The notes: generated by a model not told the origin, from the letters alone. A stretch of 13,925 bases of DNA from Corynebacterium sp. (GCF_030530965.1 NZ_JAUMTY010000001.1:3946-17870); one strand, 5' to 3'; numbered from the stretch's first letter, positions 6,231-12,795 are shown. Program-made: numbers and translations.

Positions 6231-7679
6231 GTGAAATACATCTCCACCCGTGATCCACACCAGTCGCCTGTGGCGTTTTCCGATATTCTGCTCCGCGGTC
6301 TTGCACCCGATGGGGGCCTGTATGTCCCCGAGTCCTATCCGCAATGGAGTTCATCCGATTTATCCCGATTCCGTTCCCTTCTTCATGACCAGGGATATCC
6401 ATCCTTAGCTGCGGAAATTATTCCCTATTTTGTCGACGATATTCCGCGCGAGGATATTGAGCAGATGACTCAGCGGGCTTATCAAGTCCCTCGGTTTGCG
6501 AACCCGGATATTGTGCCGGTCAGTGAGCTGGAGGATGGCCTGTTCATCGGCCATTTGTCTGAAGGCCCGACTGCCGCGTTTAAAGACATGGCGATGCAGC
6601 TTTTGGGTGAGCTGTTTGAATATGAGTTATCGCGACGCTCCAGCACGTTGAATATTGTGGGCGCGACCTCGGGGGATACAGGTTCATCGGCGGAATACGC
6701 GATGCGCGGCCGCCGTGGAATTCGCGTGTTTATGCTGACCCCGCGCGGGCGGATGACACCATTCCAGCAAGCGCAAATGTTTAGCTTGGATGATCCCAAC
6801 ATCTTTAATATTGCTTTAGACGGTGTATTCGACGATTGCCAGGATGTGGTGAAAGAAATTTCATCAGATGCTGATTTCAAGGCCGAATTCCATATTGGAG
6901 CCGTCAATTCGATTAACTGGGCCAGGCTCATGGCGCAGGTTGTCTACTATGTGGCCTGTTGGATTCGCGCTACCGAGTCGAATGAGAGCAAAGTCAGCTT
7001 CTGCGTGCCCACGGGCAATTTCGGGGACATTTGCGCCGGGCATATCGCGCGGAGCATGGGTCTGCCCATCGACCAACTCATTGTCGCAACAAATGAGAAC
7101 GATGTTTTAGATGAGTTCTTCCGCACGGGTAGTTACCGTGTACGATCCGCGCGCGAGACCTTAGCGACGTCGAGCCCTTCGATGGATATTTCCCGCGCGT
7201 CCAACTTCGAGCGCTTTATTTTCGACGTCCTGGGACGCGACGTTGCCCGCACCGCGGACCTGTTCGGCAAGAGAGTCCGTGAGGGCGGTTTTGATCTCTC
7301 AGACGATCCGGCTTTCCCATCGGTGGCAGAGAAATTTGGTTTCCGCTCCGGGAAGTCGACCCATGCTGACCGCTTGGCGACGATCAAGCGCGTGCATGAT
7401 GAGTATGGCGTCGATATTGACCCGCACACCGCTGATGGCGTGACCGTGGCGTGGCAGCAGAGGGACGCTGTCCACCCGCCGATCGTCTGCCTGGAGACAG
7501 CACTACCGGTGAAGTTTGCTGACACGATGCGGGAGGCTTTAGGCGAGGAGCCGGAAACGCCAGAGCGCTTTGCAAACATCATGCAGGGTGGCCGACATGT
7601 GGCTGATCTGCCGAATGATGCTACCGCGGTGAAGGATTTCATTCGCGAGTCCATAGCCAACTCTGATGTGACGAATTAG
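6231..7679 (+). CDS. thrC: Threonine synthase (EC 4.2.3.1)
   Basis: ThrC converts O-phospho-L-homoserine to threonine, the last step of threonine synthesis, in the cytoplasm with pyridoxal phosphate. The 482-residue protein has the fungal/corynebacterial-type architecture. The N-terminal YISTRDP...SDILLRGLAPDGGLYVPE is diagnostic. The Schiff-base lysine is K118 in EGPTAAFKDMAMQ. The phosphate-binding loop is GATSGDTGSS (144-153). PTGNFGDICAGHI (about 260-272) and NENDVLDEFFRTG follow. The GTG start gives MKYISTRD, matching the family N-terminus. Codon choice is freer than in neighbouring pqo, with more TTT, ATT and TTA. The gene stands alone, with a hairpin before it and a strong terminator after it; in many genomes thrC is also separate from hom-thrB. 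Confidence 0.96.
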   Translation: MKYISTRDPHQSPVAFSDILLRGLAPDGGLYVPESYPQWSSSDLSRFRSLLHDQGYPSLAAEIIPYFVDDIPREDIEQMTQRAYQVPRFANPDIVPVSELEDGLFIGHLSEGPTAAFKDMAMQLLGELFEYELSRRSSTLNIVGATSGDTGSSAEYAMRGRRGIRVFMLTPRGRMTPFQQAQMFSLDDPNIFNIALDGVFDDCQDVVKEISSDADFKAEFHIGAVNSINWARLMAQVVYYVACWIRATESNESKVSFCVPTGNFGDICAGHIARSMGLPIDQLIVATNENDVLDEFFRTGSYRVRSARETLATSSPSMDISRASNFERFIFDVLGRDVARTADLFGKRVREGGFDLSDDPAFPSVAEKFGFRSGKSTHADRLATIKRVHDEYGVDIDPHTADGVTVAWQQRDAVHPPIVCLETALPVKFADTMREALGEEPETPERFANIMQGGRHVADLPNDATAVKDFIRESIANSDVTN

Positions 7680-7726
7680 CCTCACGGCTGGGATTAGATG
7701 ATCAGATGATCCCCTGGAAGACATAG

Positions 7727-7769
7727 AAAACCCGCTGCCCTCGTTGATTCGAGAGGACAACGGGTTTTT
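7727..7769. terminator. Bidirectional terminator between thrC and glnA
   Basis: AAAACCCG (7727-7734) pairs perfectly with CGGGTTTT (7761-7768). The stem continues, with mismatches and a bulge, through CTGCCCTCG against CGAGAGGACAA, closing on the loop TTGATT. T runs follow on both strands because the stem base is A4/T5. It therefore serves thrC on plus and glnA on minus. Confidence 0.85.
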
Positions 7770-7773
7770 ACAT

Positions 7774-7790
7774 GCTAGCTGCTGCTAGCT
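7774..7790. repeat. GCTAGCT repeat in the glnA 3' region
   Basis: GCTAGCT at 7774-7780 recurs at 7784-7790, 10 bp apart. Because GCTAGC is its own complement, the pair can also fold into a 6-bp hairpin with loop TGCT. It lies between the glnA stop and the shared terminator, so it may be an extra 3' end structure of the glnA mRNA. Confidence 0.5.
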
Positions 7791-7809
7791 GGCTATATGC
7801 CCTGGCCGT

Positions 7810-9246
7810 TTAGCAGTCGTAGTACATTTCGAACTCTTGCGGGGTCGGGCGCAGGCGGACCGGGGAGATCTCGTTGTCGAACTTGTACTTGAGGTACGTA
7901 TCCAGCAGGTCCTCGGTGAAGACGTCGCCCTCGGTGAGGAAGTCGTGGTCCTTCTCCAGGGAAGCCAGAGCTGCCTCGAGGCTGGTCGGAGCCTGAGGAA
8001 TGTCAGCGGCCTCCTCGGGCGGGAGCTCGTAGAGGTCCTTGTCAACCGGAGCGTGCGGCTCGATGCGGTTCTTGATGCCGTCCAAACCGGCCATCATCAT
8101 CGCGGCGAAACCGAAGTAGGGGTTACCCGTCGGGTCCGGTGCACGGAATTCGACGCGCTTTGCCTTCGGGTTGGATCCGGAGATCGGAATACGGATCGCT
8201 GCCGAGCGGTTACGCTGCGAGTACACCAGGTTGATGGGGGCCTCGAAGCCAGGAACCAGGCGGTGGTAGGAGTTCAGCGTGGGGTTGGTGAACGCCAACA
8301 CTGAACCAGCGTGCTTCAGGATGCCGCCGATGTAGTAGCGGGCGGTGTCGGACAGTCCGCCGTAGCCAGCCTCGTCGTAGAACAGCGGCGAGCCGTCCTT
8401 CCAGAGTGACTGGTGAGCGTGCATACCGGAACCGTTGTCGCCGGCAAGGGGCTTCGCCATGAAGGTGGCGGACTTGCCTTCCTGCCATGCGGTGTTCTTG
8501 ATGATGTACTTGAAGGTCTGCAGGTCATCAGCAGCGTGAAGCAGGGTGTTGAACTTGTAGTTGATTTCCTGCTGTCCACCGGTACCGACCTCGTGGTGAG
8601 CGCGCTCAAGCTCAAAGCCAGCGTTGATCAGGTTGCGGGACATGTCGTCGCGGAGATCCTGGAAGTGATCGTACGGAGCGACGGGGAAGTAGCCACCCTT
8701 GATGCGGGTCTTGTACCCGAGGTTCTCGGACCCGTCACGCTCTTCTTCTGCGCCTCGGTTCCACCAGCCCTCGACGGAATCAACTTCGTAGAAAGCGTTG
8801 TTGATGTCGGTGCTGTACCGGACGGAATCGAAGATATAGAATTCAGCTTCAGCGCCGAAGAAGCAGGTGTCAGCGATGCCGGTGGAGGCGAGGTATTCCT
8901 CTGCCTTGCGGGCAACGTTACGTGGGTCACGGGAGAAGGCTTCGCCAGTCAGCGGATCGTGGACGAAGAACTTCATGTTCAACGTCTTCGCTTTGCGGAA
9001 CGGATCGAGCTGGGCCGTCGCCAGGTCTGGCATGAGGGCCATGTCGGATTCGTCGATAGTGGTGAATCCTCGGACGGATGAACCATCGAAAGCGAGTCCT
9101 TCGTTGATGACGTCTTCATCGAAGGCATCGGCTGGAATGGTGAAGTGCTGCTCGACGCCGGGGACATCCGTGAAGCGAATGTCGACGAACTCGACGTCGT
9201 TATCTTTGATGTACTTGGTGACATCTTCAGCATTAGTGAAAGCCAC
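7810..9246 (-). CDS. glnA: Glutamine synthetase type I (EC 6.3.1.2)
   Basis: GlnA makes glutamine from glutamate, ammonium and ATP, and is the main high-affinity entry of ammonium. At 478 residues it is typical of the dodecameric GSI-beta form. Visible blocks are FDGSSVRGF near residue 53, FGAEAEFYIFDSVRYST, KPLAGDNGSGMHAHQSLW (Asp270 to His276 region), NRSAAIRIPISGSNPKAKR and the C-terminal PVRLRPTPQEFEMYYDC. The adenylylation tyrosine is Y406 in DKDLYELPPEE, the substrate of the GlnE encoded at the left of this window. The start is GTG (9244-9246) with Shine-Dalgarno GAGGAG 5 nt upstream. Codon use is restricted, consistent with high expression. The upstream region holds a GlnR-like box and a separate dyad. 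The divergent neighbour encodes an RDD membrane protein, as beside mycobacterial glnA1. Confidence 0.97.
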   Translation of the reverse strand: MAFTNAEDVTKYIKDNDVEFVDIRFTDVPGVEQHFTIPADAFDEDVINEGLAFDGSSVRGFTTIDESDMALMPDLATAQLDPFRKAKTLNMKFFVHDPLTGEAFSRDPRNVARKAEEYLASTGIADTCFFGAEAEFYIFDSVRYSTDINNAFYEVDSVEGWWNRGAEEERDGSENLGYKTRIKGGYFPVAPYDHFQDLRDDMSRNLINAGFELERAHHEVGTGGQQEINYKFNTLLHAADDLQTFKYIIKNTAWQEGKSATFMAKPLAGDNGSGMHAHQSLWKDGSPLFYDEAGYGGLSDTARYYIGGILKHAGSVLAFTNPTLNSYHRLVPGFEAPINLVYSQRNRSAAIRIPISGSNPKAKRVEFRAPDPTGNPYFGFAAMMMAGLDGIKNRIEPHAPVDKDLYELPPEEAADIPQAPTSLEAALASLEKDHDFLTEGDVFTEDLLDTYLKYKFDNEISPVRLRPTPQEFEMYYDC

Positions 9247-9251
9247 TGTGA

Positions 9252-9257
9252 CTCCTC
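9252..9257 (-). promoter_or_regulatory. Ribosome binding site deciding the glnA GTG start
   Basis: GAGGAG on the minus strand ends 5 nt before the GTG at 9246. The encoded MAFTNAEDV matches the usual corynebacterial GlnA N-terminus, so no other start is needed. Confidence 0.7.
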
Positions 9258-9303
9258 GCAGATTTCTCTCGGTCGGTCGGGAATATCTGTAAGTGACCGA
9301 GCA

Positions 9304-9324
9304 TTACTTTCCACTTTAAAGTAA
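9304..9324. promoter_or_regulatory. Dyad TTACTTT-N7-AAAGTAA upstream of glnA
   Basis: Perfect 7-bp arms (9304-9310 and 9318-9324) surround a 7-bp spacer. The right half also forms the 10-bp palindrome ACTTTAAAGT (9313-9322). On the minus strand it abuts TAATGC (9301-9306), a possible glnA -10, so a bound protein would block RNA polymerase. The sequence does not resemble the CTAT-type AmtR site I know. Confidence 0.45.
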
Positions 9325-9328
9325 AGGT

Positions 9329-9366
9329 GTTGCTCTGGGGATAAAGATATGTTTCGTTAATGTTAC
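9329..9366 (-). promoter_or_regulatory. GlnR-like nitrogen control box upstream of glnA
   Basis: On the minus strand GTAAC (9366-9362), six bases, and GAAAC (9355-9351) match the actinobacterial GlnR pattern GTNAC-n6-GAAAC exactly. At the same spacing come TTATC (9344-9340, poor match) and GCAAC (9333-9329, four of five). If transcription starts about 9294 from TAATGC, the box would span roughly -35 to -72, an activator position. In Corynebacterium the known nitrogen regulator of glnA is AmtR, so the assignment is tentative. Confidence 0.4.
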
Positions 9367-9403
9367 GTCCTGGCCAGACGCGATCTCCTCCACAAAAGTG
9401 GGG

Positions 9404-9441
9404 GTGCTGGCACAGTCGCGGTGCCAAGTGGGGCACTGGCA
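9404..9441. repeat. Cluster of nested GTGCC/GGCAC inverted repeats
   Basis: Within 38 bp lie GTGC-TG-GCAC (9404-9413), TGGCAC-N7-GTGCCA (9408-9426) and GTGCC-N6-GGCAC (9421-9436), followed by a further TGGCA (9437-9441). These give mutually exclusive hairpins or an array of TGGCA half-sites between the glnA and RDD promoters. Confidence 0.45.
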
Positions 9442-9450
9442 ACGACGAAC

Positions 9451-9480
9451 TTACGACGAGCCACGTGCCGTCGATAATAC
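9451..9480 (+). promoter_or_regulatory. Candidate promoter of the RDD gene
   Basis: A TTACGA -35-like hexamer (9451-9456) and a TAATAC -10-like hexamer (9475-9480; GATAAT overlaps at 9473-9478) are 18 bp apart. The predicted start near 9487 would leave a leader of about 15 nt before ATG 9502. Confidence 0.4.
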
Positions 9481-9501
9481 GCGGCAGGTAAAGTGCCTCC
9501 T

Positions 9502-10047
9502 ATGGCAAAGGATCGGGCACGCGAGCGAAAGAACAACCAGCGATCAGAACGCACGAGTTGGCTTGAAGGGCCACAAATCCCCGGCGAAAACGACGGGCTC
9601 GTTCAGTCGCGATGGCCCGGTGAAAAACTGGGGCTGACAAAATCAGGTTCGGGGTCGCAAGCGTCGATTATGCGACGGTGCGGGGGAGTGGTCCTGGATT
9701 GGCTCGTGTCCATGGCCATCACAGGAATTCTGTTTTATATCGTGGGGCCGACGTCGAGCGACGGAAAACAGACCGAACTGGTGTGGGGCAATTTTGCCGC
9801 CACGACGAACATCATCGTCTACGTCGTTGTTGGGATCATCTCTGTTTGGCTTTTCGCGCGCACCCCGGGCCAGCTGATGCTCGGGATGGGGGTTGCGCGA
9901 GTAGATCAGCGCGATGCCCGCGTCGGCTTGTGGCGCGCAGTTGTCCGCACCCTGTTGACAATCTTTATCCTCCCAGCAGCGATCTGCGACTCAGACCTGC
10001 GGGGAATGCATGACCGTGCGACGGGGACTGTGGTGATCAGGGCTTAG
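9502..10047 (+). CDS. RDD-family membrane protein
   Basis: A 181-residue protein with a charged, hydrophilic N-terminus of about 57 residues and three hydrophobic segments at about 61-81, 101-118 and 147-162. The RDD signatures are MRRCGGVVLDWLVS at the entry to helix 1 (the Arg and Asp of the family name), TPGQLMLGMGV after helix 2, and DLRGMHDRATGTVVI at the C-terminus. Its function is not established; a gene of this family next to glnA and the DUF4191 gene is conserved in mycobacteria and corynebacteria. I chose ATG 9502. GTG 9493 is an alternative, adding MPP, with GGCAGG 4 nt upstream. ATG is preferred because MAKDRARERKNNQRS resembles the N-terminus of the DUF4191 protein next door. The stop lies inside a GCTTAGCGCC repeat. 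Confidence 0.85.
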   Translation: MAKDRARERKNNQRSERTSWLEGPQIPGENDGLVQSRWPGEKLGLTKSGSGSQASIMRRCGGVVLDWLVSMAITGILFYIVGPTSSDGKQTELVWGNFAATTNIIVYVVVGIISVWLFARTPGQLMLGMGVARVDQRDARVGLWRAVVRTLLTIFILPAAICDSDLRGMHDRATGTVVIRA

Positions 10048-10072
10048 CGCCTGATACGCAGCGCTTAGCGCC
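10042..10072. repeat. Direct repeat GCTTAGCGCC between convergent genes
   Basis: GCTTAGCGCC occurs at 10042-10051 and again at 10063-10072, 21 bp apart. The first copy contains the TAG stop of the RDD gene. The second sits in the perfect odd palindrome GCGCTTAGCGC (10061-10071). There is no T run, so it is not a clear terminator for the convergent RDD and DUF4191 genes. Confidence 0.5.
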
Positions 10073-10078
10073 CAGCAC

Positions 10079-10849
10079 CTAGTGCTTGTTTCGCTGAGCA
10101 GCCCGACGCGCCCGGCGGTTCATTCCCTTTTGCACCTTGGCCTGGTTCGGGATGGGGCCCTTCGGCATCCCCATATTGCCGCGGACATTGTCCAGGGACT
10201 CGATCCGGCTGGCCAATGAGTCCACTTCTTGCTTCTTAATGTTGCGGGGCAGCCTCATCAAGTGGCGCTGCAGCTTCTTGATCGGGACTTCGTCCTCACC
10301 CTCGCCCGACACTACCTCGTAGATGGGGGTATCGCCGACGATGCGGGCCAGGCGACGACGCTCCTTGTCCATCATGGGCTTGATTCGCTGTTTTTCCCCT
10401 TCACCGACGAGGACAACACCGGGTGTGCCGACAACACGGTGAACAAGATCCATGTGGTTGTTGACTTGAACGCCCTGTTTCGTGACCCACTTCATGCCGA
10501 CGCCATCACGCATATTGTCCAGCGCCCATCCTGCGGCACCAGCCTGTCCGGATGCGCGATCGTAAACCGACCGCTGCAAGCGTCGGCTGAAAACAAGCAT
10601 CGCGAGTGTGGCGCCGAGAATAAGGCCGATGATTAACCACAGCCACTTGTTACCCCACACGAAACCGAGCAGGAAAAGTAGGACAGCGGGCAGCAGGAGA
10701 GCCAGCAGCATGTAGGGAATGAGCTTGTTATCCTGCTTGCGCTGGATGTTGAAAGCCTGCCACATCTGGCTGCGTGTTTGTTTACGCTGAGCCCGTTTAG
10801 CGGAGCGCTGGGCCTTCTTTTCTTCCTTTGCGCGGTCGTTCTTCGCCAT
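10079..10849 (-). CDS. DUF4191 family membrane protein
   Basis: A 256-residue protein resembling mycobacterial Rv2219. A strongly basic N-terminus (1-40, ending QMWQAFNIQRKQDNK) precedes two membrane helices at about 43-65 and 69-87. A cytoplasmic domain follows with GQAGAAGWALDNMRDG, LVHRVVGTPGVVLVGEG, RIVGDTPIYEVVSGEGEDEVP and LQRHLMRLPRNI, all conserved in the family. The C-terminus is again basic (MNRRARRAAQRNKH). No function is established. The gene follows lipB and lipA on the same strand, 47 bp after lipA, and converges on the RDD gene. The ATG has no Shine-Dalgarno but TATCCT lies 6 nt upstream, so an internal leaderless promoter is possible beside read-through from lipA. Confidence 0.88.
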   Translation of the reverse strand: MAKNDRAKEEKKAQRSAKRAQRKQTRSQMWQAFNIQRKQDNKLIPYMLLALLLPAVLLFLLGFVWGNKWLWLIIGLILGATLAMLVFSRRLQRSVYDRASGQAGAAGWALDNMRDGVGMKWVTKQGVQVNNHMDLVHRVVGTPGVVLVGEGEKQRIKPMMDKERRRLARIVGDTPIYEVVSGEGEDEVPIKKLQRHLMRLPRNIKKQEVDSLASRIESLDNVRGNMGMPKGPIPNQAKVQKGMNRRARRAAQRNKH

Positions 10850-10855
10850 ACGTTC

Positions 10856-10861
10856 AGGATA
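10856..10861 (-). promoter_or_regulatory. -10 element for a leaderless DUF4191 transcript
   Basis: TATCCT on the minus strand is followed by six bases (GAACGT) and the ATG at 10849. The same geometry is seen before marR. Confidence 0.4.
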
Positions 10862-10896
10862 GGCGATGGATGTCCGGTCGGTGGAATCAGTGAGCG

Positions 10897-11940
10897 TTAA
10901 CGAGCGCCAACTGGTGTCTCGCGGCTGGCCCCGTACTTGGACAGCAAGGTGGAGGCTTCCTGAGAGGCCGTGTCGTCGATCCCCTCGCCCAGGTGGCGCA
11001 GATTAGCGGGGAGTTCTTCGCCGCGCGCCTTGATCGCCTGCGCATACAGCCGACCCGCACGGTAGGAGGACCGGACCAACGGCCCGGCCATTACACCAGC
11101 AAACCCAATGTCATGCCCATAATCGCGGTACATAACGAACTCTTCGGGTTTGACCCACCTTTCGATGGGGTGGTGCAGGTTCGACGGGCGGAGGTACTGG
11201 GTCACCGTCAAGATGTCGCATCCGGCATCGCGAAGGTCGCGCATGGCGGATTTCACCTCGTCAACCGTCTCACCCATCCCAAGGATCAAGTTCGACTTGG
11301 TGACTAAGCCGAAATCACGCGCCTGACGGATGACATCCAGGCTTCGCTCATAACGGAATGCAGGGCGGATCCGCTTAAAAATGCGGGGCACCGTTTCCAA
11401 GTTGTGGGCAAACACTTCCGGTCGAGCCTCAAATACGGTCTGAAGAAGATCGGGCTTTCCCGAAAAATCGGGGGTGAGGTTCTCGACGCCGGTGTTGGGG
11501 TTGAGTTTGTGGATTTGCCGGACAACCTCGGCGTATAACCACGCGCCCTCGTCGGGCAGATCATCACGGGTGACCCCGGTGATGGTGGAGTAGCGCAATC
11601 CGATCTCACGGACATTTTCTGCAACGCGACGAGGTTCGTCCTCATCGAGTGGCTCAGGGCGACCGGATTTAATGTCGCAGAAGTCGCAACGGCGGGAACA
11701 CGTATCGCCACCGATAAGGAAGGTGGCCTCACGGTCTTCCCAGCACTCGTGGATGTTGGGGCATCCTGCTTCCTGGCAGACGGTGTGAAGACCAGCGCCT
11801 TTGACGCGTTTCTTCATGTCGCGGAATTCGGGGCCCATGGTCGCGGTAGTCCGGATCCACCGCGGTTTCGCTTCAATGGGGGTTTGGGCGTTCCGTGCTT
11901 CGATGCGGAGAAGTCGTCGTCCGTTCGGTGCAACTGCCAT
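10897..11940 (-). CDS. lipA: Lipoyl synthase LipA (radical SAM, EC 2.8.1.8)
   Basis: LipA inserts two sulfur atoms into the protein-bound octanoyl chain to form lipoate, using two 4Fe-4S clusters and S-adenosylmethionine. From ATG 11940 the protein has 347 residues. The auxiliary cluster cysteines are C55, C60 and C66 (VCQEAGCPNIHEC) and the radical SAM cysteines are C81, C85 and C88 (CSRRCDFC). VRSSYRAG near the C-terminus supplies the serine ligand of the auxiliary cluster. ATG 11940 is chosen because MAVAPNGRRLLRIEARNAQT matches known actinobacterial N-termini. A GTG at 11976 would add 12 residues (MYDDTLKNKVED) not seen in relatives. Upstream, TAAGGT ends 7 nt before the ATG and could serve as a -10; its AAGG could also be a weak Shine-Dalgarno. 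lipB ends 39 bp upstream. Confidence 0.95.
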   Translation of the reverse strand: MAVAPNGRRLLRIEARNAQTPIEAKPRWIRTTATMGPEFRDMKKRVKGAGLHTVCQEAGCPNIHECWEDREATFLIGGDTCSRRCDFCDIKSGRPEPLDEDEPRRVAENVREIGLRYSTITGVTRDDLPDEGAWLYAEVVRQIHKLNPNTGVENLTPDFSGKPDLLQTVFEARPEVFAHNLETVPRIFKRIRPAFRYERSLDVIRQARDFGLVTKSNLILGMGETVDEVKSAMRDLRDAGCDILTVTQYLRPSNLHHPIERWVKPEEFVMYRDYGHDIGFAGVMAGPLVRSSYRAGRLYAQAIKARGEELPANLRHLGEGIDDTASQEASTLLSKYGASRETPVGAR

Positions 11941-11947
11941 GTCTTCT

Positions 11948-11953
11948 ACCTTA
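11948..11953 (-). promoter_or_regulatory. -10 element or ribosome site before lipA
   Basis: TAAGGT on the minus strand, then seven bases (AGAAGAC), then ATG 11940. It fits TANNNT in leaderless position, but AAGG 8 nt before the ATG may simply be a Shine-Dalgarno. Confidence 0.3.
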
Positions 11954-11979
11954 TTTTTGAGTGTGTCGTCGTACACATC

Positions 11980-12747
11980 CTACTGAACTTTGATGCGCTT
12001 ATGTCCATCGTCGGGAATTGTGCTGGTAGTGATCGGTTGTGTCCCATCCAGCGCCGCGATAAGAGAGTCCCGCATGAGGCCGACGATGTCATGGGGGCGG
12101 ATATCGCGTCCGAGTTCTTCTGTCAGCGTTGTCACGCCGGCATCACTGATGCCGCACGGCACGATGTGGTTATAGGGCTCGAGCGAGTTATCGCAGTTGA
12201 GAGCGAAGCCGTGCATGGTGACTCCGCGCGTCACTCGCAGTCCGATGGCCGCAATTTTCCGCTCAGGGCGTAGTTCCCCGCGGACGACGTCGGTGGGGAG
12301 CCAGACTCCCGACCTGCCCTCAACGCGCCCAGCACTGGTCACGCCAAGTGTGTGGCACGTCGTGATGAGTGCTTCTTCCAGCCGTCGCACGTAATCGACG
12401 ACATCGAGCGGTTGGGCTAACCGAATGATCGGGTACCCCACCAGCTGCCCCGGCCCGTGCCAGGTGATGCGTCCGCCACGGTCGATGCGGATGAGCGGTG
12501 TGTCGTCATTGTCAGGGAGGTCTTCGGGTTGTGTTCGTTTCCCGGCTGTGTACGTCGCGGGGTGTTCGAGGAACAACAACTTGTCGACGCCACGGTCGGG
12601 TTCGTCACGTGTAGCCCCAGCCGCATCAGCCCGTTGTTGAGCGTATTCGGCTTGCCGATGCCACATCTCCATATAGTCAACTTGTCCGAGCCATTCGACG
12701 TCGTAGTCGGTGTCAACAGCTCGAATGGATCCTTGCTGATAACCCAT
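11980..12747 (-). CDS. lipB: Octanoyltransferase LipB (EC 2.3.1.181)
   Basis: LipB transfers octanoate from acyl carrier protein to the lipoyl domains of E2 subunits and GcvH, the step before LipA. From ATG 12747 it has 255 residues. The substrate-binding block is RGGRITWHGPGQLVGYPI. The catalytic dyad is K164 (KIAAIGLRV) and C198 (IVPCGISDAGVTTL). An upstream in-frame ATG at 12819 would add 24 residues, but that stretch runs through an 11-bp GC-rich hairpin and has no family match, so it is rejected. No Shine-Dalgarno precedes 12747; TACGAT lies 7 nt upstream, suggesting leaderless expression. lipA follows 39 bp downstream, so the two are probably co-transcribed. The acceptor AceF is encoded immediately upstream. 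Confidence 0.94.
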   Translation of the reverse strand: MGYQQGSIRAVDTDYDVEWLGQVDYMEMWHRQAEYAQQRADAAGATRDEPDRGVDKLLFLEHPATYTAGKRTQPEDLPDNDDTPLIRIDRGGRITWHGPGQLVGYPIIRLAQPLDVVDYVRRLEEALITTCHTLGVTSAGRVEGRSGVWLPTDVVRGELRPERKIAAIGLRVTRGVTMHGFALNCDNSLEPYNHIVPCGISDAGVTTLTEELGRDIRPHDIVGLMRDSLIAALDGTQPITTSTIPDDGHKRIKVQ

Positions 12748-12754
12748 GTGGTTG

Positions 12755-12760
12755 ATCGTA
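12755..12760 (-). promoter_or_regulatory. -10 element for a leaderless lipB transcript
   Basis: TACGAT on the minus strand is followed by seven bases (CAACCAC) and ATG 12747. It lies just after the hairpin that probably ends the aceF message. Confidence 0.4.
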
Positions 12761-12764
12761 CGCG

Positions 12765-12795
12765 TGTGGCCGGCCCCTAGATGAGGCCGGCCACA
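12765..12795 (-). terminator. Strong GC hairpin between aceF and lipB
   Basis: TGTGGCCGGCC (12765-12775) and GGCCGGCCACA (12785-12795) form a perfect 11-bp stem with a 9-base loop. No T run follows on either strand, so it would be a U-less terminator or an mRNA 3' stabiliser for aceF. It sits 75 bp after the aceF stop. Confidence 0.65.

Noticed and set aside
9247..9501. AmtR operator upstream of glnA
   Set aside because: No CTAT-N6-ATAG type sequence is visible in the intergenic region.
11941..11976. LipA start at GTG 11976
   Set aside because: The added 12 residues are not found in other actinobacterial LipA proteins, while MAVAPNGRRLLR at 11940 matches the conserved N-terminus.
11946..11978. 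10-residue leader peptide (MCTTTHSKIR) between lipB and lipA
   Set aside because: It starts without a ribosome site two bases after the lipB stop and has no regulatory codon run; most likely chance.
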